From Kangiella sediminilitoris (GTDB lineage: Bacteria > Pseudomonadota > Gammaproteobacteria > Enterobacterales > Kangiellaceae), in NCBI RefSeq assembly GCF_001708405.1, contig NZ_CP012418.1, forward strand, positions 186,001 through 250,000: 64,000 nucleotides of DNA. Direction: 5' to 3'. Position numbers and translations under genes: made by a program. Within the stretch, counting starts at the first letter, position 1, and each line of letters opens with the position of its first letter. Of the stretch, positions 1 to 8,609 are shown piece by piece. The notes beneath the pieces were generated by a model. The model was not told the DNA's origin. It did not search any database and saw only the letters and a program-made list of their open reading frames with translations.

Positions 1-945
1 AGCTGCGACTAATGTCTTACCGGCACCAACATCCCCTTGCAATAAACGCAGCATGGGTTCGCTTGTTTGAAGGTCGTGAATGATCTCACTGGTAACGCGG
101 GTTTGAGCCTGGGTCAGAGTAAAGGGCAGTAGCGAAATAAGTTGTTGCTGAAGCGCTCCGTTCGCCTTGAAGGCAGGAGCATTTTGTTCTTTTTGTTTAT
201 AGCGTTGAAGCATCATGCTTAATTGATGTGCTAATAACTCTTCACAGATCAGTCGTTTCGCCGAAGGTGAACTGAATTCCTGTAAGGCTTCTGGTTTGGC
301 ATCTTTCGGCGGAGTATGAATCCAGGTCAGAGCCTGGTTGATATCGGGCAAGTTGAACTGTTTCTGAATGGGTTCGGGTAGAAGGTTATCAATTGGATGC
401 TTTGCCAGTAAAGCTACTGCCTGTCGTGTCAGCTGGCGCAAACTATTTTGATGCAGTCCTTCGGTGGTGGGGTAGACAGGCGTTAAACTATCAAGGAGAG
501 GTGCCGCATTGTTGGAGTCCACCGCCGTTAACTCGGGATGAACCATGGTGCACTGATAACCAAATCGACGAACTTCACCGAATGCGTAAAATTCGGCACC
601 TTTTTGTAAACGTTGCTGCTGGCTTTTATTAAAGTAAAAAAATCTGAAATCAATACTGGCACTCTGATCACTGGCTCGACATACAAGCGAACGTCTTTTT
701 CCGTACTGAACCTGCGCCAGTTCAACCTGAACCTTTATCAGAGCCCGATCACCATCCTGTAGGCTGGCAATCGGCTTTATCTGGGTACGGTCTTCATAAC
801 GCAGCGGTAAATGTAACAATAAGTCGAGCACATTCCGTACATGGATGCGTTGTAGCTTTTCAGCGAGCTTAGGGCCAACCCCTTTAAGACTGGTACAGTC
901 AAGGTTAGCCAGGTTGACGTTTGAAGCGAGTTTGGAAATAGCCAT
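1..945 (-). CDS. recG: ATP-dependent DNA helicase RecG, N-terminal part (cut by window edge)
   Basis: This is the first 315 codons of RecG, the branched-DNA translocase that reverses stalled forks and processes Holliday junctions; E. coli RecG is about 690 aa, so roughly half is present. The frame is open to position 1. The N-terminal wedge/OB region is visible, with a helix-hairpin-like LKGVGPKLAEKL near residue 20 and LPLRYEDRT near residue 50, and the Walker A motif GDVGAGKT lies close to the window edge. The ATG overlaps the oxyR stop codon by one base (TAATG), which points to translational coupling as the last gene seen of this minus-strand series. The oxyR-recG adjacency also occurs in Pseudomonas. 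Identity is secure; only the end is missing. Confidence 0.95.
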   Translation of the reverse strand, partial: MAISKLASNVNLANLDCTSLKGVGPKLAEKLQRIHVRNVLDLLLHLPLRYEDRTQIKPIASLQDGDRALIKVQVELAQVQYGKRRSLVCRASDQSASIDFRFFYFNKSQQQRLQKGAEFYAFGEVRRFGYQCTMVHPELTAVDSNNAAPLLDSLTPVYPTTEGLHQNSLRQLTRQAVALLAKHPIDNLLPEPIQKQFNLPDINQALTWIHTPPKDAKPEALQEFSSPSAKRLICEELLAHQLSMMLQRYKQKEQNAPAFKANGALQQQLISLLPFTLTQAQTRVTSEIIHDLQTSEPMLRLLQGDVGAGKTLVAA

Positions 946-1862
946 TAGCTGTTAATTGGTGTACCGGGAACCTCGATGGTATTGAGAGCCTGTTTGATCA
1001 GATCCAAAGCCTGCTTACGCGGGAAGCTGCGGCGATAGGCCAGTGCTACTTGACGACTGGGTTTAGGTTCATCGAACTCACGGGTGACCAAGCCGAGTTT
1101 CTCGTTGTGGAAATCGGCAGCAGATTTTGGAATCACACTGATGCCGAGTCCGCTGGCTACCATCTGACGAATGGTTTCAATTGAGCTTCCCGTAATCCAG
1201 TCTTTTTGTGGGTTGAGGCTACTGTCTTTGCATTGCGGACACGCTTCTAATACCTGGTCGCGGAAACAGTGACCCGCGCCAAGCATGATCATGACTTCAT
1301 CGGCAATGTCCACAATACGCAAACTGTCGCGTTTAACCCACGGATGTTTTTCTGGTAGCAGTGCAATAAAGTCTTCCTGATATAAAGGAACGACCTCAAC
1401 TTCTGGCTCATCGAAAGGGAGAGCCACAATAATTGCATCCAGTTCGCCGTGACGGAGCTTAGTGCGCAGATTGTGTGTGTAGTCTTCATCAATATGAAGC
1501 GGCATTTTTGGTGCCAGCTCACGAAGCTGGGGGATAAGCGATGGCAGCAAATAGGGACCGATAGTAAAAATAGCCCCTATCTTTAAAGGACCATCCAGCT
1601 GATCAGAATTTTGCTTGGCCAGCTGTTTCAGTAGACTGACCTGCTCTAGAATTCGTTGCGCTTGCTCGACTACAGCCTCACCCTGAGGTGTGGTTCTCAC
1701 GTCGGACTTACTCCGCTCAAAGAGGGTAATCCCCAGTTGTTCTTCCAGTTTTTTTACACCAACGCTGAGTGTCGGTTGGCTGACGAAGCATGCCTCAGCT
1801 GCTCGCCCAAAATGTCTTTCACGGGCAACAGCTACAATATATCTAAACTCTGTTAATGTCAT
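945..1862 (-). CDS. oxyR: Hydrogen peroxide-sensing LysR-family regulator OxyR
   Basis: A LysR-type activator of 305 aa, the same length as E. coli OxyR. Residues 1-60 form the winged helix-turn-helix (FGRAAEACFVSQPTLSVGVK) and the rest is the substrate-binding-like effector domain. The redox pair is visible at exactly the E. coli numbering: Cys199 in GAGHCF and Cys208 in LEACPQ, which form the disulfide on peroxide exposure. This separates it from generic LysR proteins such as CysB or CbbR. It lies 81 bp downstream of the rhodanese-methyltransferase gene and overlaps recG by one base. OxyR normally activates catalase, alkyl hydroperoxide reductase and its own control region; none of those targets is in this window. 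Confidence 0.95.
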   Translation of the reverse strand: MTLTEFRYIVAVARERHFGRAAEACFVSQPTLSVGVKKLEEQLGITLFERSKSDVRTTPQGEAVVEQAQRILEQVSLLKQLAKQNSDQLDGPLKIGAIFTIGPYLLPSLIPQLRELAPKMPLHIDEDYTHNLRTKLRHGELDAIIVALPFDEPEVEVVPLYQEDFIALLPEKHPWVKRDSLRIVDIADEVMIMLGAGHCFRDQVLEACPQCKDSSLNPQKDWITGSSIETIRQMVASGLGISVIPKSAADFHNEKLGLVTREFDEPKPSRQVALAYRRSFPRKQALDLIKQALNTIEVPGTPINS

Positions 1863-1943
1863 AATTGATAGCCTCTCTCTATCTATGATCTAGTGCTGAG
1901 AGGGATAAGTCAATCCTTAATCACTGCTTTTTGTCATGTCGGA

Positions 1944-2768
1944 TTACTCGTCCTGAGTGTTTTGGGCTATGAACATAGACAGCGGGCGTCCATCCCCCAG
2001 CCTGTGCTCTTGATTGAGTAAGACCTTCCAGTCTGAAAAGCGTTCAGGAAGTTCTTCGTTTTTGAGTAAAAAGTCTGCTTTTTTAGGTTTTCCATACTTG
2101 GCCGCACCCTCAAGGAAAGTATGTATGGCTAGTTTGCAACCTGACGGTAAATAGTTTTCATAAAGGTCAAACAAGGGGCGGTGAAGAAAGCGGCTTTGCA
2201 TTATCAATTGAGGCGAGTGCTCCTCAAACAATTCAATCATTGCTTCGGGCTGCTGTCGACAATCAAGCTGAAGAGTAATGACATCAAGCGCCCACCGTCG
2301 AGCTGAACGTTCTACTCTAGCCAACGCTTCATCAAAAACATCCAGGGCGATAACCTTATAGCCAAGTAATCCCATCAGAATAACGTCTCGACCTGAGCCA
2401 CAACCAATATCAATGGCTACAGGACTTGTACCCAGTTCTGGAGAGAGCAGATGAGTATATTTCTCCAGCAAAGGATTCCCTTTCCATACTCGATTATTGG
2501 TGCTACCGATTTCCAGTGAAAACTGACCTAATTGAGAGTGCAAAATAACGGTCTCTACATCAAATTGACGATCAGCCATCATTGCCATCACCGTCTCCCT
2601 GTCATCCTCGTAAAGGCAGAGTTGAACTTTTGAGCCTTTGGAGGGTAGTTCATGCCACAAACCATCCAGCTGGTCGAGTGGTAGGTGTACCGCTCCCATA
2701 ATGTGACCAGCAATATAGTCAGATGGAGACCGAAGGTCGATGATTGGCGATTGTTTTATAAGAGTCAT
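1944..2768 (-). CDS. Rhodanese-like domain fused to SAM-dependent methyltransferase
   Basis: The 274-aa protein has two parts. Residues about 8-90 look like a rhodanese domain: an IDLRSPSDY motif and AGHIMGAVHLP are typical, and the loop VQLCLYEDDRE has a Cys where the catalytic Cys sits, but Arg follows after five residues instead of the usual four. Residues about 110-270 are a class I methyltransferase, with motif I AIDIGCGSGRD and an acidic VIALDVFDEAL after strand 2. The start is 3 bp from the end of the DUF418 gene, so the two are probably co-transcribed. No substrate can be read from the sequence; a thiol, sulfide, selenium or tellurite-type small-molecule methyltransferase is conceivable. 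The rhodanese domain may be catalytic or only a docking module. Confidence 0.7.
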   Translation of the reverse strand: MTLIKQSPIIDLRSPSDYIAGHIMGAVHLPLDQLDGLWHELPSKGSKVQLCLYEDDRETVMAMMADRQFDVETVILHSQLGQFSLEIGSTNNRVWKGNPLLEKYTHLLSPELGTSPVAIDIGCGSGRDVILMGLLGYKVIALDVFDEALARVERSARRWALDVITLQLDCRQQPEAMIELFEEHSPQLIMQSRFLHRPLFDLYENYLPSGCKLAIHTFLEGAAKYGKPKKADFLLKNEELPERFSDWKVLLNQEHRLGDGRPLSMFIAQNTQDE

Positions 2769-2770
2769 GC

Positions 2771-4003
2771 TTAGCGCTTAAAGGGTTGGATTTTAAAATA
2801 GCTTAAGCTTCTCCAAAGCCACTCAAGTGGACCGAATTTGAAGTGTTTAAGCCACCAGGGAGACCACAGTAATTGCGCTGTAAAAATAATAAATACAATC
2901 ATCAATAATTCGAACCGCGAGAGTTGGGCGAATAGACCGAAACCGTGGCTGTAGAAGAGTGTAGTACAAATCAGGCTCTGCGCAATGTAATTCGAAAAAG
3001 CCATTTTCCCAACTGCTTCGAGGCGAGCTCTGAATCCTTGCCACACATTTGATTGAACCCATAAACAAAAAAGACCAATATAACCTAGTGCCATGAATAG
3101 GGCGGCAAGACTGTTAAGGGCCATAAATGAGAACATAGCCGTAGCAAAGTCGAACTGAGAAGTGAGCAGCGCATAGGTGTCATACAGGGTAAGTGATAGC
3201 CCAGAAATCAGACCAAAAGCTGTCAGTTTTATATAAAAAGAACGCGAACGTTGAGCGGTTAAAACGCCAAGTTGGTAAAGACCCATACCGATAAGCATGG
3301 AACCACCGATCCGGAAAAAACCAAAGAAGAATGCTGCCATCGGCAGGTTGGCTAAAAAGAATTGGATACGATGCTCTAGTTGGGCCCCGTAGGTTGAAAT
3401 ATAGGGCTCGGTTTCCCGCTGAATCAACTCCGGTGAAGGAATTAGCATATCGATCATATCGATTTTGTCTTTTTCAGGAATCTGCTCGGCGGATAGAGCA
3501 AAGCCTGCCATGAGTATTAAGATAATTGTAATGAAGATACTGCCGACTATTAGCTTAGTTCTAGCCTCCGTGCGCAGGGCAAACAGAAATACCCAAAGAC
3601 CTGCGATCGCATAAGTCACAAGGATGTCACCATACCAGATAAAAATAGCATGAATAACACCGAACACCAGTAGCCAGAACATTCTTTTGTAATGTAGCTT
3701 CGCAGGCGATATCTGGCTGTCTCTAGCGCGTTCGGCCATCAGTAAAATTCCAGCACCGAATAGCATTGAAAATAATGTATAGAATTTTTGGTCAGCAAAG
3801 ATATGAGTAAAGGCCCAGGTTCCTAAGTCCAATGTGGTAGGCTCTTCAATAGCATAGGGATTCAAGTAGTAAGCAAAAATATTAGCAAAGGCGTAGATAT
3901 TCATGATTAGAATGCCTGCTACCGCAATTCCTCTAATCAAGTCGAGAGAATGGAACCGTTCATTTCCTGTGGTGGGTGATAACTGAGTTGTTGTAATGAT
4001 CAT
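2771..4003 (-). CDS. DUF418 / YeiB-family multipass membrane protein
   Basis: A 410-aa inner-membrane protein with about ten predicted hydrophobic segments. It begins with the family-typical SLDLIRGIAVAGILIMNIYAF and contains FYTLFSMLFGAGILLM, the conserved block of the YeiB/DUF418 family. The C-terminal half, with GKMAFSNYIAQSLICTTLFY and GPLEWLWRSLSY, matches the DUF418 domain proper. Biochemical function is unknown for the family; it is remotely related to membrane acyltransferases. The gene ends 3 bp before the methyltransferase gene and is 183 bp downstream of trmH. That gap (4004-4185) probably holds its promoter, but I see no convincing hexamers there. Confidence 0.8.
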   Translation of the reverse strand: MIITTTQLSPTTGNERFHSLDLIRGIAVAGILIMNIYAFANIFAYYLNPYAIEEPTTLDLGTWAFTHIFADQKFYTLFSMLFGAGILLMAERARDSQISPAKLHYKRMFWLLVFGVIHAIFIWYGDILVTYAIAGLWVFLFALRTEARTKLIVGSIFITIILILMAGFALSAEQIPEKDKIDMIDMLIPSPELIQRETEPYISTYGAQLEHRIQFFLANLPMAAFFFGFFRIGGSMLIGMGLYQLGVLTAQRSRSFYIKLTAFGLISGLSLTLYDTYALLTSQFDFATAMFSFMALNSLAALFMALGYIGLFCLWVQSNVWQGFRARLEAVGKMAFSNYIAQSLICTTLFYSHGFGLFAQLSRFELLMIVFIIFTAQLLWSPWWLKHFKFGPLEWLWRSLSYFKIQPFKR

Positions 4004-4185
4004 TGACGTCCTTGAGCAATTATTTTTCGCAGTATAGCCAGTTTGGACTTAATGACACAACATGAGTTAACAGGAAATAGGGTAAACGAGTGATGCCCAG
4101 CTAGATTTATCAGTTTATGCCAGGAGGCCGGACTAAGATCTATTAACTCTTTGGGCTGCTCTATGGGTCATGAACATTAGTACAA

Positions 4186-4872
4186 TTAAATTTTGCGCCT
4201 TAGTTGATCCCACTCTGGATCGTCGATTTCACCTTGATCGTCAAGCTTAGGGTAGCGCATCTGGTGTTTATCGCAGTACTTTTTAATAGTGGGATGAAGC
4301 GCATTAAATAAAATATAGTCAACTTCTTCCTGTGGTACCTTCATCTCACCGTACATGCCAGCCTCATCGCGTTGGCTCTGTGCTTCGTAGAGGATTAAAG
4401 CAGTCGCAACGGAAACATTGAGTGATTGCACCATTCCTACCATTGGAATAATGACATGCTTATCAGCCAGCTCGGCGGCTTCGTCGGACACCCCAACCAG
4501 CTCAGAACCAACCAGGATACAAGTTGGTTTGGTGTAGTCTATGCTTCGAAAATCAACGGCTTTATCAGAGAAGTGTGCGGCGAGAACTTGCATTCCCTGT
4601 GATTTAACTTCCTTGATTCCTGTCTGTAAGTCGGGATGCTTATGGGTTGTTACCCAACGCTTACTACCGCTGGAAGTGTGGTGACCTGAATAACTTACTT
4701 CGGGTGGAAAAACAGCATGAACATGACCGATACCAACCGCATCGGCGGTCCGTACAATGGCAGCGAGATTGTGTGGCTTATGGACTTCATCCATAAAAAC
4801 AGTCAGGTCGGGCTGACGGTTAGAAAGAAGCTCGATAATTTTTTGGTATCGAGTAGGGCTACGGTCTAGCAA
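4186..4872 (-). CDS. trmH: tRNA (guanosine-18-2'-O)-methyltransferase TrmH
   Basis: A 228-aa SPOUT-class RNA methyltransferase, against 229 aa in E. coli TrmH (SpoU). It methylates the ribose of G18 in the tRNA D-loop using SAM. Family motifs are clear: VHKPHNLAAIVRTADAVG (motif 1, with the conserved N and R), ILVGSELVGVSDE (motif 2) and IPMVGMVQSLNVSVATALILYEA (motif 3, the knotted SAM site). The start MLDRSPTRYQKI aligns with the E. coli N-terminus. It lies 3 bp after ridA in the spoT-ridA-trmH run; spoT-trmH-recG is also the E. coli order, here interrupted by three genes. Confidence 0.93.
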   Translation of the reverse strand: MLDRSPTRYQKIIELLSNRQPDLTVFMDEVHKPHNLAAIVRTADAVGIGHVHAVFPPEVSYSGHHTSSGSKRWVTTHKHPDLQTGIKEVKSQGMQVLAAHFSDKAVDFRSIDYTKPTCILVGSELVGVSDEAAELADKHVIIPMVGMVQSLNVSVATALILYEAQSQRDEAGMYGEMKVPQEEVDYILFNALHPTIKKYCDKHQMRYPKLDDQGEIDDPEWDQLRRKI

Positions 4873-4875
4873 TGA

Positions 4876-5262
4876 TTAGCCCTCATTTAAAGTCATGATA
4901 GCATCCATTTCGATGTCAGCGCCTTTTGGAAGCTCCTTTACACCGATGGCAGCACGAGCGGGGTAGGGCTCGGTGAAATATTGTGACATGATTTCATTCA
5001 CCGTAGCGAAGTGTCCAAGGTCGAGCATAAAAATATTCAATTTGGATATTTCATCCAGAGAGCCGCCAGAGGCTTCACAAACAGCGCTAAGATTTTTAAA
5101 TACCTGATGAACCTGCTCTTCAAAAGACTCAACAAGTTCCATTGTTGCAGGGATTAAAGGAATCTGTCCTGAAAGGTAAACCACGTTACCTGCTTTAACA
5201 GCCTGAGAATAAGTACCGATAGCAGCTGGGGCTTTATCGGTATTAATGACTTTCTTCGTCAC
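4876..5262 (-). CDS. ridA: RidA/YjgF-family reactive imine/enamine deaminase
   Basis: A 128-aa RidA protein, which hydrolyses reactive 2-aminoacrylate and related enamines from threonine/serine dehydratases. Typical elements are [26 protein letters not shown] near the N-terminus and [23 protein letters not shown] near the C-terminus, where the Arg of PAR is at the position of the substrate-binding Arg105 of E. coli RidA. It is a cytosolic homotrimer in the family. The start overlaps the end of spoT by 20 bp, and the stop is 3 bp from trmH, so it is part of the gmk-rpoZ-spoT-ridA-trmH operon, an order also found in Pseudomonas. Confidence 0.93.
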   Translation of the reverse strand: MTKKVINTDKAPAAIGTYSQAVKAGNVVYLSGQIPLIPATMELVESFEEQVHQVFKNLSAVCEASGGSLDEISKLNIFMLDLGHFATVNEIMSQYFTEPYPARAAIGVKELPKGADIEMDAIMTLNEG

Positions 5263-7399
5263 GTTTATGTCCTTTCGGTTGAATATCAGGGTAGCGATAC
5301 ACTTTATTAACGAAAGGTATCACACGCAATTTTTTTATGATGTTGGCAAGATGCACACGATTTTTAACGCCCATCAGGAACGTAATAATATTAACATCAC
5401 CATCCAGCTCGTTGATATCAACGTTAACAATATTACCGTCTTGGTTAGCGATAATATTAGTTACCTGGGCCAACACTCCCCGCTGGTTGAATACATGCAA
5501 TCTAAGCTCTGTGGCGAATTCACTTTCCAGTTCATCTGCCCACTGTACCGGAACATAGTGATCGTTCTGTTTGTGAGCACGCTGAATATTAGGGCAGTTC
5601 TCTCGGTGAACGTTAAAGCCTCGACCGGGACTGACATAAGCCATAATTGGATCCCCGGGAATTGGTCGGCAGCATTTTGCATACTTGATAACCAGACCTT
5701 CGGTACCTTTGATTGCAAGGGGGGAGCGTTCTTCCGAGGGTTGGGACTTGTCTTTAACTTCTTTTATCTCTGCTTCATCACTAGTCAGGCGGTGAGCCAC
5801 CAGTGCACTGGCAATTTTACCAAGACCAATTCCGGCAAGAAGATCATCCAGGCTACTGTAGCGGGTGACTTCGGTAATTTGTTCCAGTTGGTCTTCACGG
5901 AACTCATCTAAAGACTTTTTAAGTGACTGCTCAAGCAGTCTTCTACCAAGATGCACTGCTTCGTCGTGACGCATGTTTTTAACGAAGTTTCTTATATTTG
6001 TACGAGCCTTACCGGTAACTGCATAACTCAGCCACGCTGGATTAGGTCGGGAACCGGGAGCTGTAATAATCTCTACAGTACGGCCATTGACCAGCGGTGT
6101 GCTCAAGGGAGAGAACTGTTTGTCAATTTTACAGGCAATACAGGTATTTCCGATATCCGTATGTATAGCATAGGCAAAATCAACCGGTGTTGCCCCTTTG
6201 GGCAGCTCAATAATTTTACCCTTGGGTGTAAATACATACACTTCGTCCGGGTAGAGATCGATTTTTACGTTCTCAATAAATTCGATGGAGTCTCCAACAT
6301 TCTGCTGTAACTCCACAAGGCTCTGTAGCCATTCTCGTGCTTTGGTTTCGGCCGGATGGTGCGATGTTCCAGTTTTATACAACCAGTGAGCGGCCACACC
6401 ATGCTCGGCCATTTGATCCATTAACTCAGTACGAATTTGGACCTCAATGTGCATTCCGGATTTACTACGCAAAACGGTATGCAGAGATTGATAGCCGTTA
6501 GCTTTTGGGATCGCAATATAATCTTTGAATCGTCCAGGAATGGGTTTGAATAAATTATGGATTTGGCCTAAGACCCGGTAACAGGAATCTTCAGTATCTG
6601 TGATGACTCGAAAGGCGTAAATATCCATGACCTCATGGAAGTTACCGACTTTATCACGCATCTTTTTATAGATACTGTAAAGACTTTTTTCTCGACCAAT
6701 GACCTGACACTTCAGGCCACTTTCATTCAGCCGTTCTCTTAACTGTTTAGTGATCCGCTCGACAACTTCTTTACGGTGTCCACGAACCTTTTTGACTGAA
6801 TTTTTTAAGATTTTGTAACGCAGAGGATACAGGTTAGCAAACCCCAGTAACTCGAGTTGCTCTTTTATGCGGTGTATACCCAGTCGGTTAGCAATCGGGG
6901 CATAGATCTCCAGAGTTTCACGGGCTATACGTCGGCGCTTATCGGGACGTAAAGCTCCTAAAGTCTGCATGTTATGCAGCCTGTCAGCAAGCTTAATGAG
7001 AATAACGCGGATATCCTGCGTCATGGCCATCATCATCTTGCGAAAGTTTTCGGCCTGGGCTTCCTCTTTTGATTGGAAATCAATCTGCGTCAGCTTACTG
7101 ACTCCTTCCACAAGATCTGCAACCGTATCGCCAAACTGCTCAGTCAAGTCTTGCTTGGTAACATCGCAGTCTTCAATCACATCATGCATTAGAGCAGCCA
7201 TAATGGTCTGGTGATCAAGCTTCAGCTCGGCCAGAATATTTGCTGCTGCAACGGGATGAGTGATGTAGGGGTCGCCGCTGGAGCGCATTTGTCCGTCATG
7301 TGCACACTCAGCGACTTGATAAGCACGCTCTGCATCCGCGACCTGTTTAGGTTCTAGATAGCTCTCAAGAACATTTTTTAGATCTGCAAAATAAGGCAT
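5243..7399 (-). CDS. spoT: Bifunctional (p)ppGpp synthetase/hydrolase SpoT
   Basis: A 718-aa Rel/SpoT protein (E. coli SpoT is 702 aa). In order: HD hydrolase domain (about residues 20-180) with intact His72-Asp73 in ALMHDVIED; synthetase domain (about 230-350) with DIYAFRVI and [22 protein letters not shown] domain (about 385-450) starting [24 protein letters not shown]; a zinc-finger-like region with [11 protein letters not shown]; and a C-terminal ACT domain ending near VNKVYRYPD. Hydrolase residues are intact, so it should at least degrade (p)ppGpp; synthetase activity is likely but not provable here. It lies 22 bp downstream of rpoZ. No separate RelA is in the window. Confidence 0.95.
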   Translation of the reverse strand: MPYFADLKNVLESYLEPKQVADAERAYQVAECAHDGQMRSSGDPYITHPVAAANILAELKLDHQTIMAALMHDVIEDCDVTKQDLTEQFGDTVADLVEGVSKLTQIDFQSKEEAQAENFRKMMMAMTQDIRVILIKLADRLHNMQTLGALRPDKRRRIARETLEIYAPIANRLGIHRIKEQLELLGFANLYPLRYKILKNSVKKVRGHRKEVVERITKQLRERLNESGLKCQVIGREKSLYSIYKKMRDKVGNFHEVMDIYAFRVITDTEDSCYRVLGQIHNLFKPIPGRFKDYIAIPKANGYQSLHTVLRSKSGMHIEVQIRTELMDQMAEHGVAAHWLYKTGTSHHPAETKAREWLQSLVELQQNVGDSIEFIENVKIDLYPDEVYVFTPKGKIIELPKGATPVDFAYAIHTDIGNTCIACKIDKQFSPLSTPLVNGRTVEIITAPGSRPNPAWLSYAVTGKARTNIRNFVKNMRHDEAVHLGRRLLEQSLKKSLDEFREDQLEQITEVTRYSSLDDLLAGIGLGKIASALVAHRLTSDEAEIKEVKDKSQPSEERSPLAIKGTEGLVIKYAKCCRPIPGDPIMAYVSPGRGFNVHRENCPNIQRAHKQNDHYVPVQWADELESEFATELRLHVFNQRGVLAQVTNIIANQDGNIVNVDINELDGDVNIITFLMGVKNRVHLANIIKKLRVIPFVNKVYRYPDIQPKGHKRDEESH

Positions 7400-7421
7400 G
7401 CGATTAACTATCTAAAATTTC

Positions 7422-7670
7422 TTAGAATAAAACCGGACGAGATTCCTGCTCTTGCTCGGCTGCACGTTCATCAGCTGCTACTGTTTCAGCCGTGGTAAGG
7501 CCTTCTTCAATTTCACGTAAAGCAACTACCGTTGGCTTGTCATTATCCCATTCAACTTTAGGGTCGTGCGTACCGTCAGCGATTTGACGCGCGCGCTTCG
7601 CTGCCAACATGATTAAATCAAAGCGGTTACCAACCACTTCTACTGCGTCTTGAACTGTTACTCGTGCCAT
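7422..7670 (-). CDS. rpoZ: RNA polymerase omega subunit
   Basis: An 82-aa protein with the omega signature: [30 protein letters not shown], then [13 protein letters not shown]. Omega assists folding and assembly of the beta' subunit and forms part of a ppGpp-binding site in proteobacterial RNA polymerase. That fits its fixed position directly before spoT. It is slightly shorter than E. coli omega (91 aa), with a Gln/Glu-rich tail. An 81-bp gap separates it from gmk; it could hold a secondary promoter. Confidence 0.95.
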   Translation of the reverse strand: MARVTVQDAVEVVGNRFDLIMLAAKRARQIADGTHDPKVEWDNDKPTVVALREIEEGLTTAETVAADERAAEQEQESRPVLF

Positions 7671-7751
7671 AACTTACCTCTATACTACCTTGCGGAGAAT
7701 CCGCTTTAACAATCTTCTATAACACCATTAAAAACAGTGTATCCAAAAAAA

Positions 7752-8390
<639 letters not shown>

Positions 8391-8401
8391 TCAAATATTG
8401 C

Positions 8402-8430
8402 TATATCTAAATCAAGAAACCAAAATTCAA
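8402..8430 (-). promoter_or_regulatory. Candidate sigma70 promoter of gmk
   Basis: On the minus strand a TTGAAT hexamer (8430-8425) is followed by a 17-bp spacer and GATATA (8407-8402). This is a good spacing for a sigma70 promoter and leaves a leader of about 10-15 nt before the gmk ATG at 8384. It is judged by eye only. The rest of the 225-bp gap (8385-8609) between gmk and dabA shows no further gene. Confidence 0.5.
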
Positions 8431-8609
8431 CCAAGCCTAGCCTTGATAGCAAAGGCTTTGAAATATAATAGGACCTGGAGAGTCAACCGAGAAGCGTAAA
8501 GCTTAAATGATAACACATTAAAAACCTTACGCGGTATACAAAGTAAGCATTAAATCGTGATTTCTCTCGGTTTCTGGCTTTATATTTGGCGTAGAAGCCA
8601 GTGTTACCC

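Noticed and set aside
5246-5911. 221-codon open frame on the plus strand
   Set aside because: It lies entirely antisense to spoT, has no recognisable domain and a composition expected from reverse-complement coding sequence. spoT is certain.
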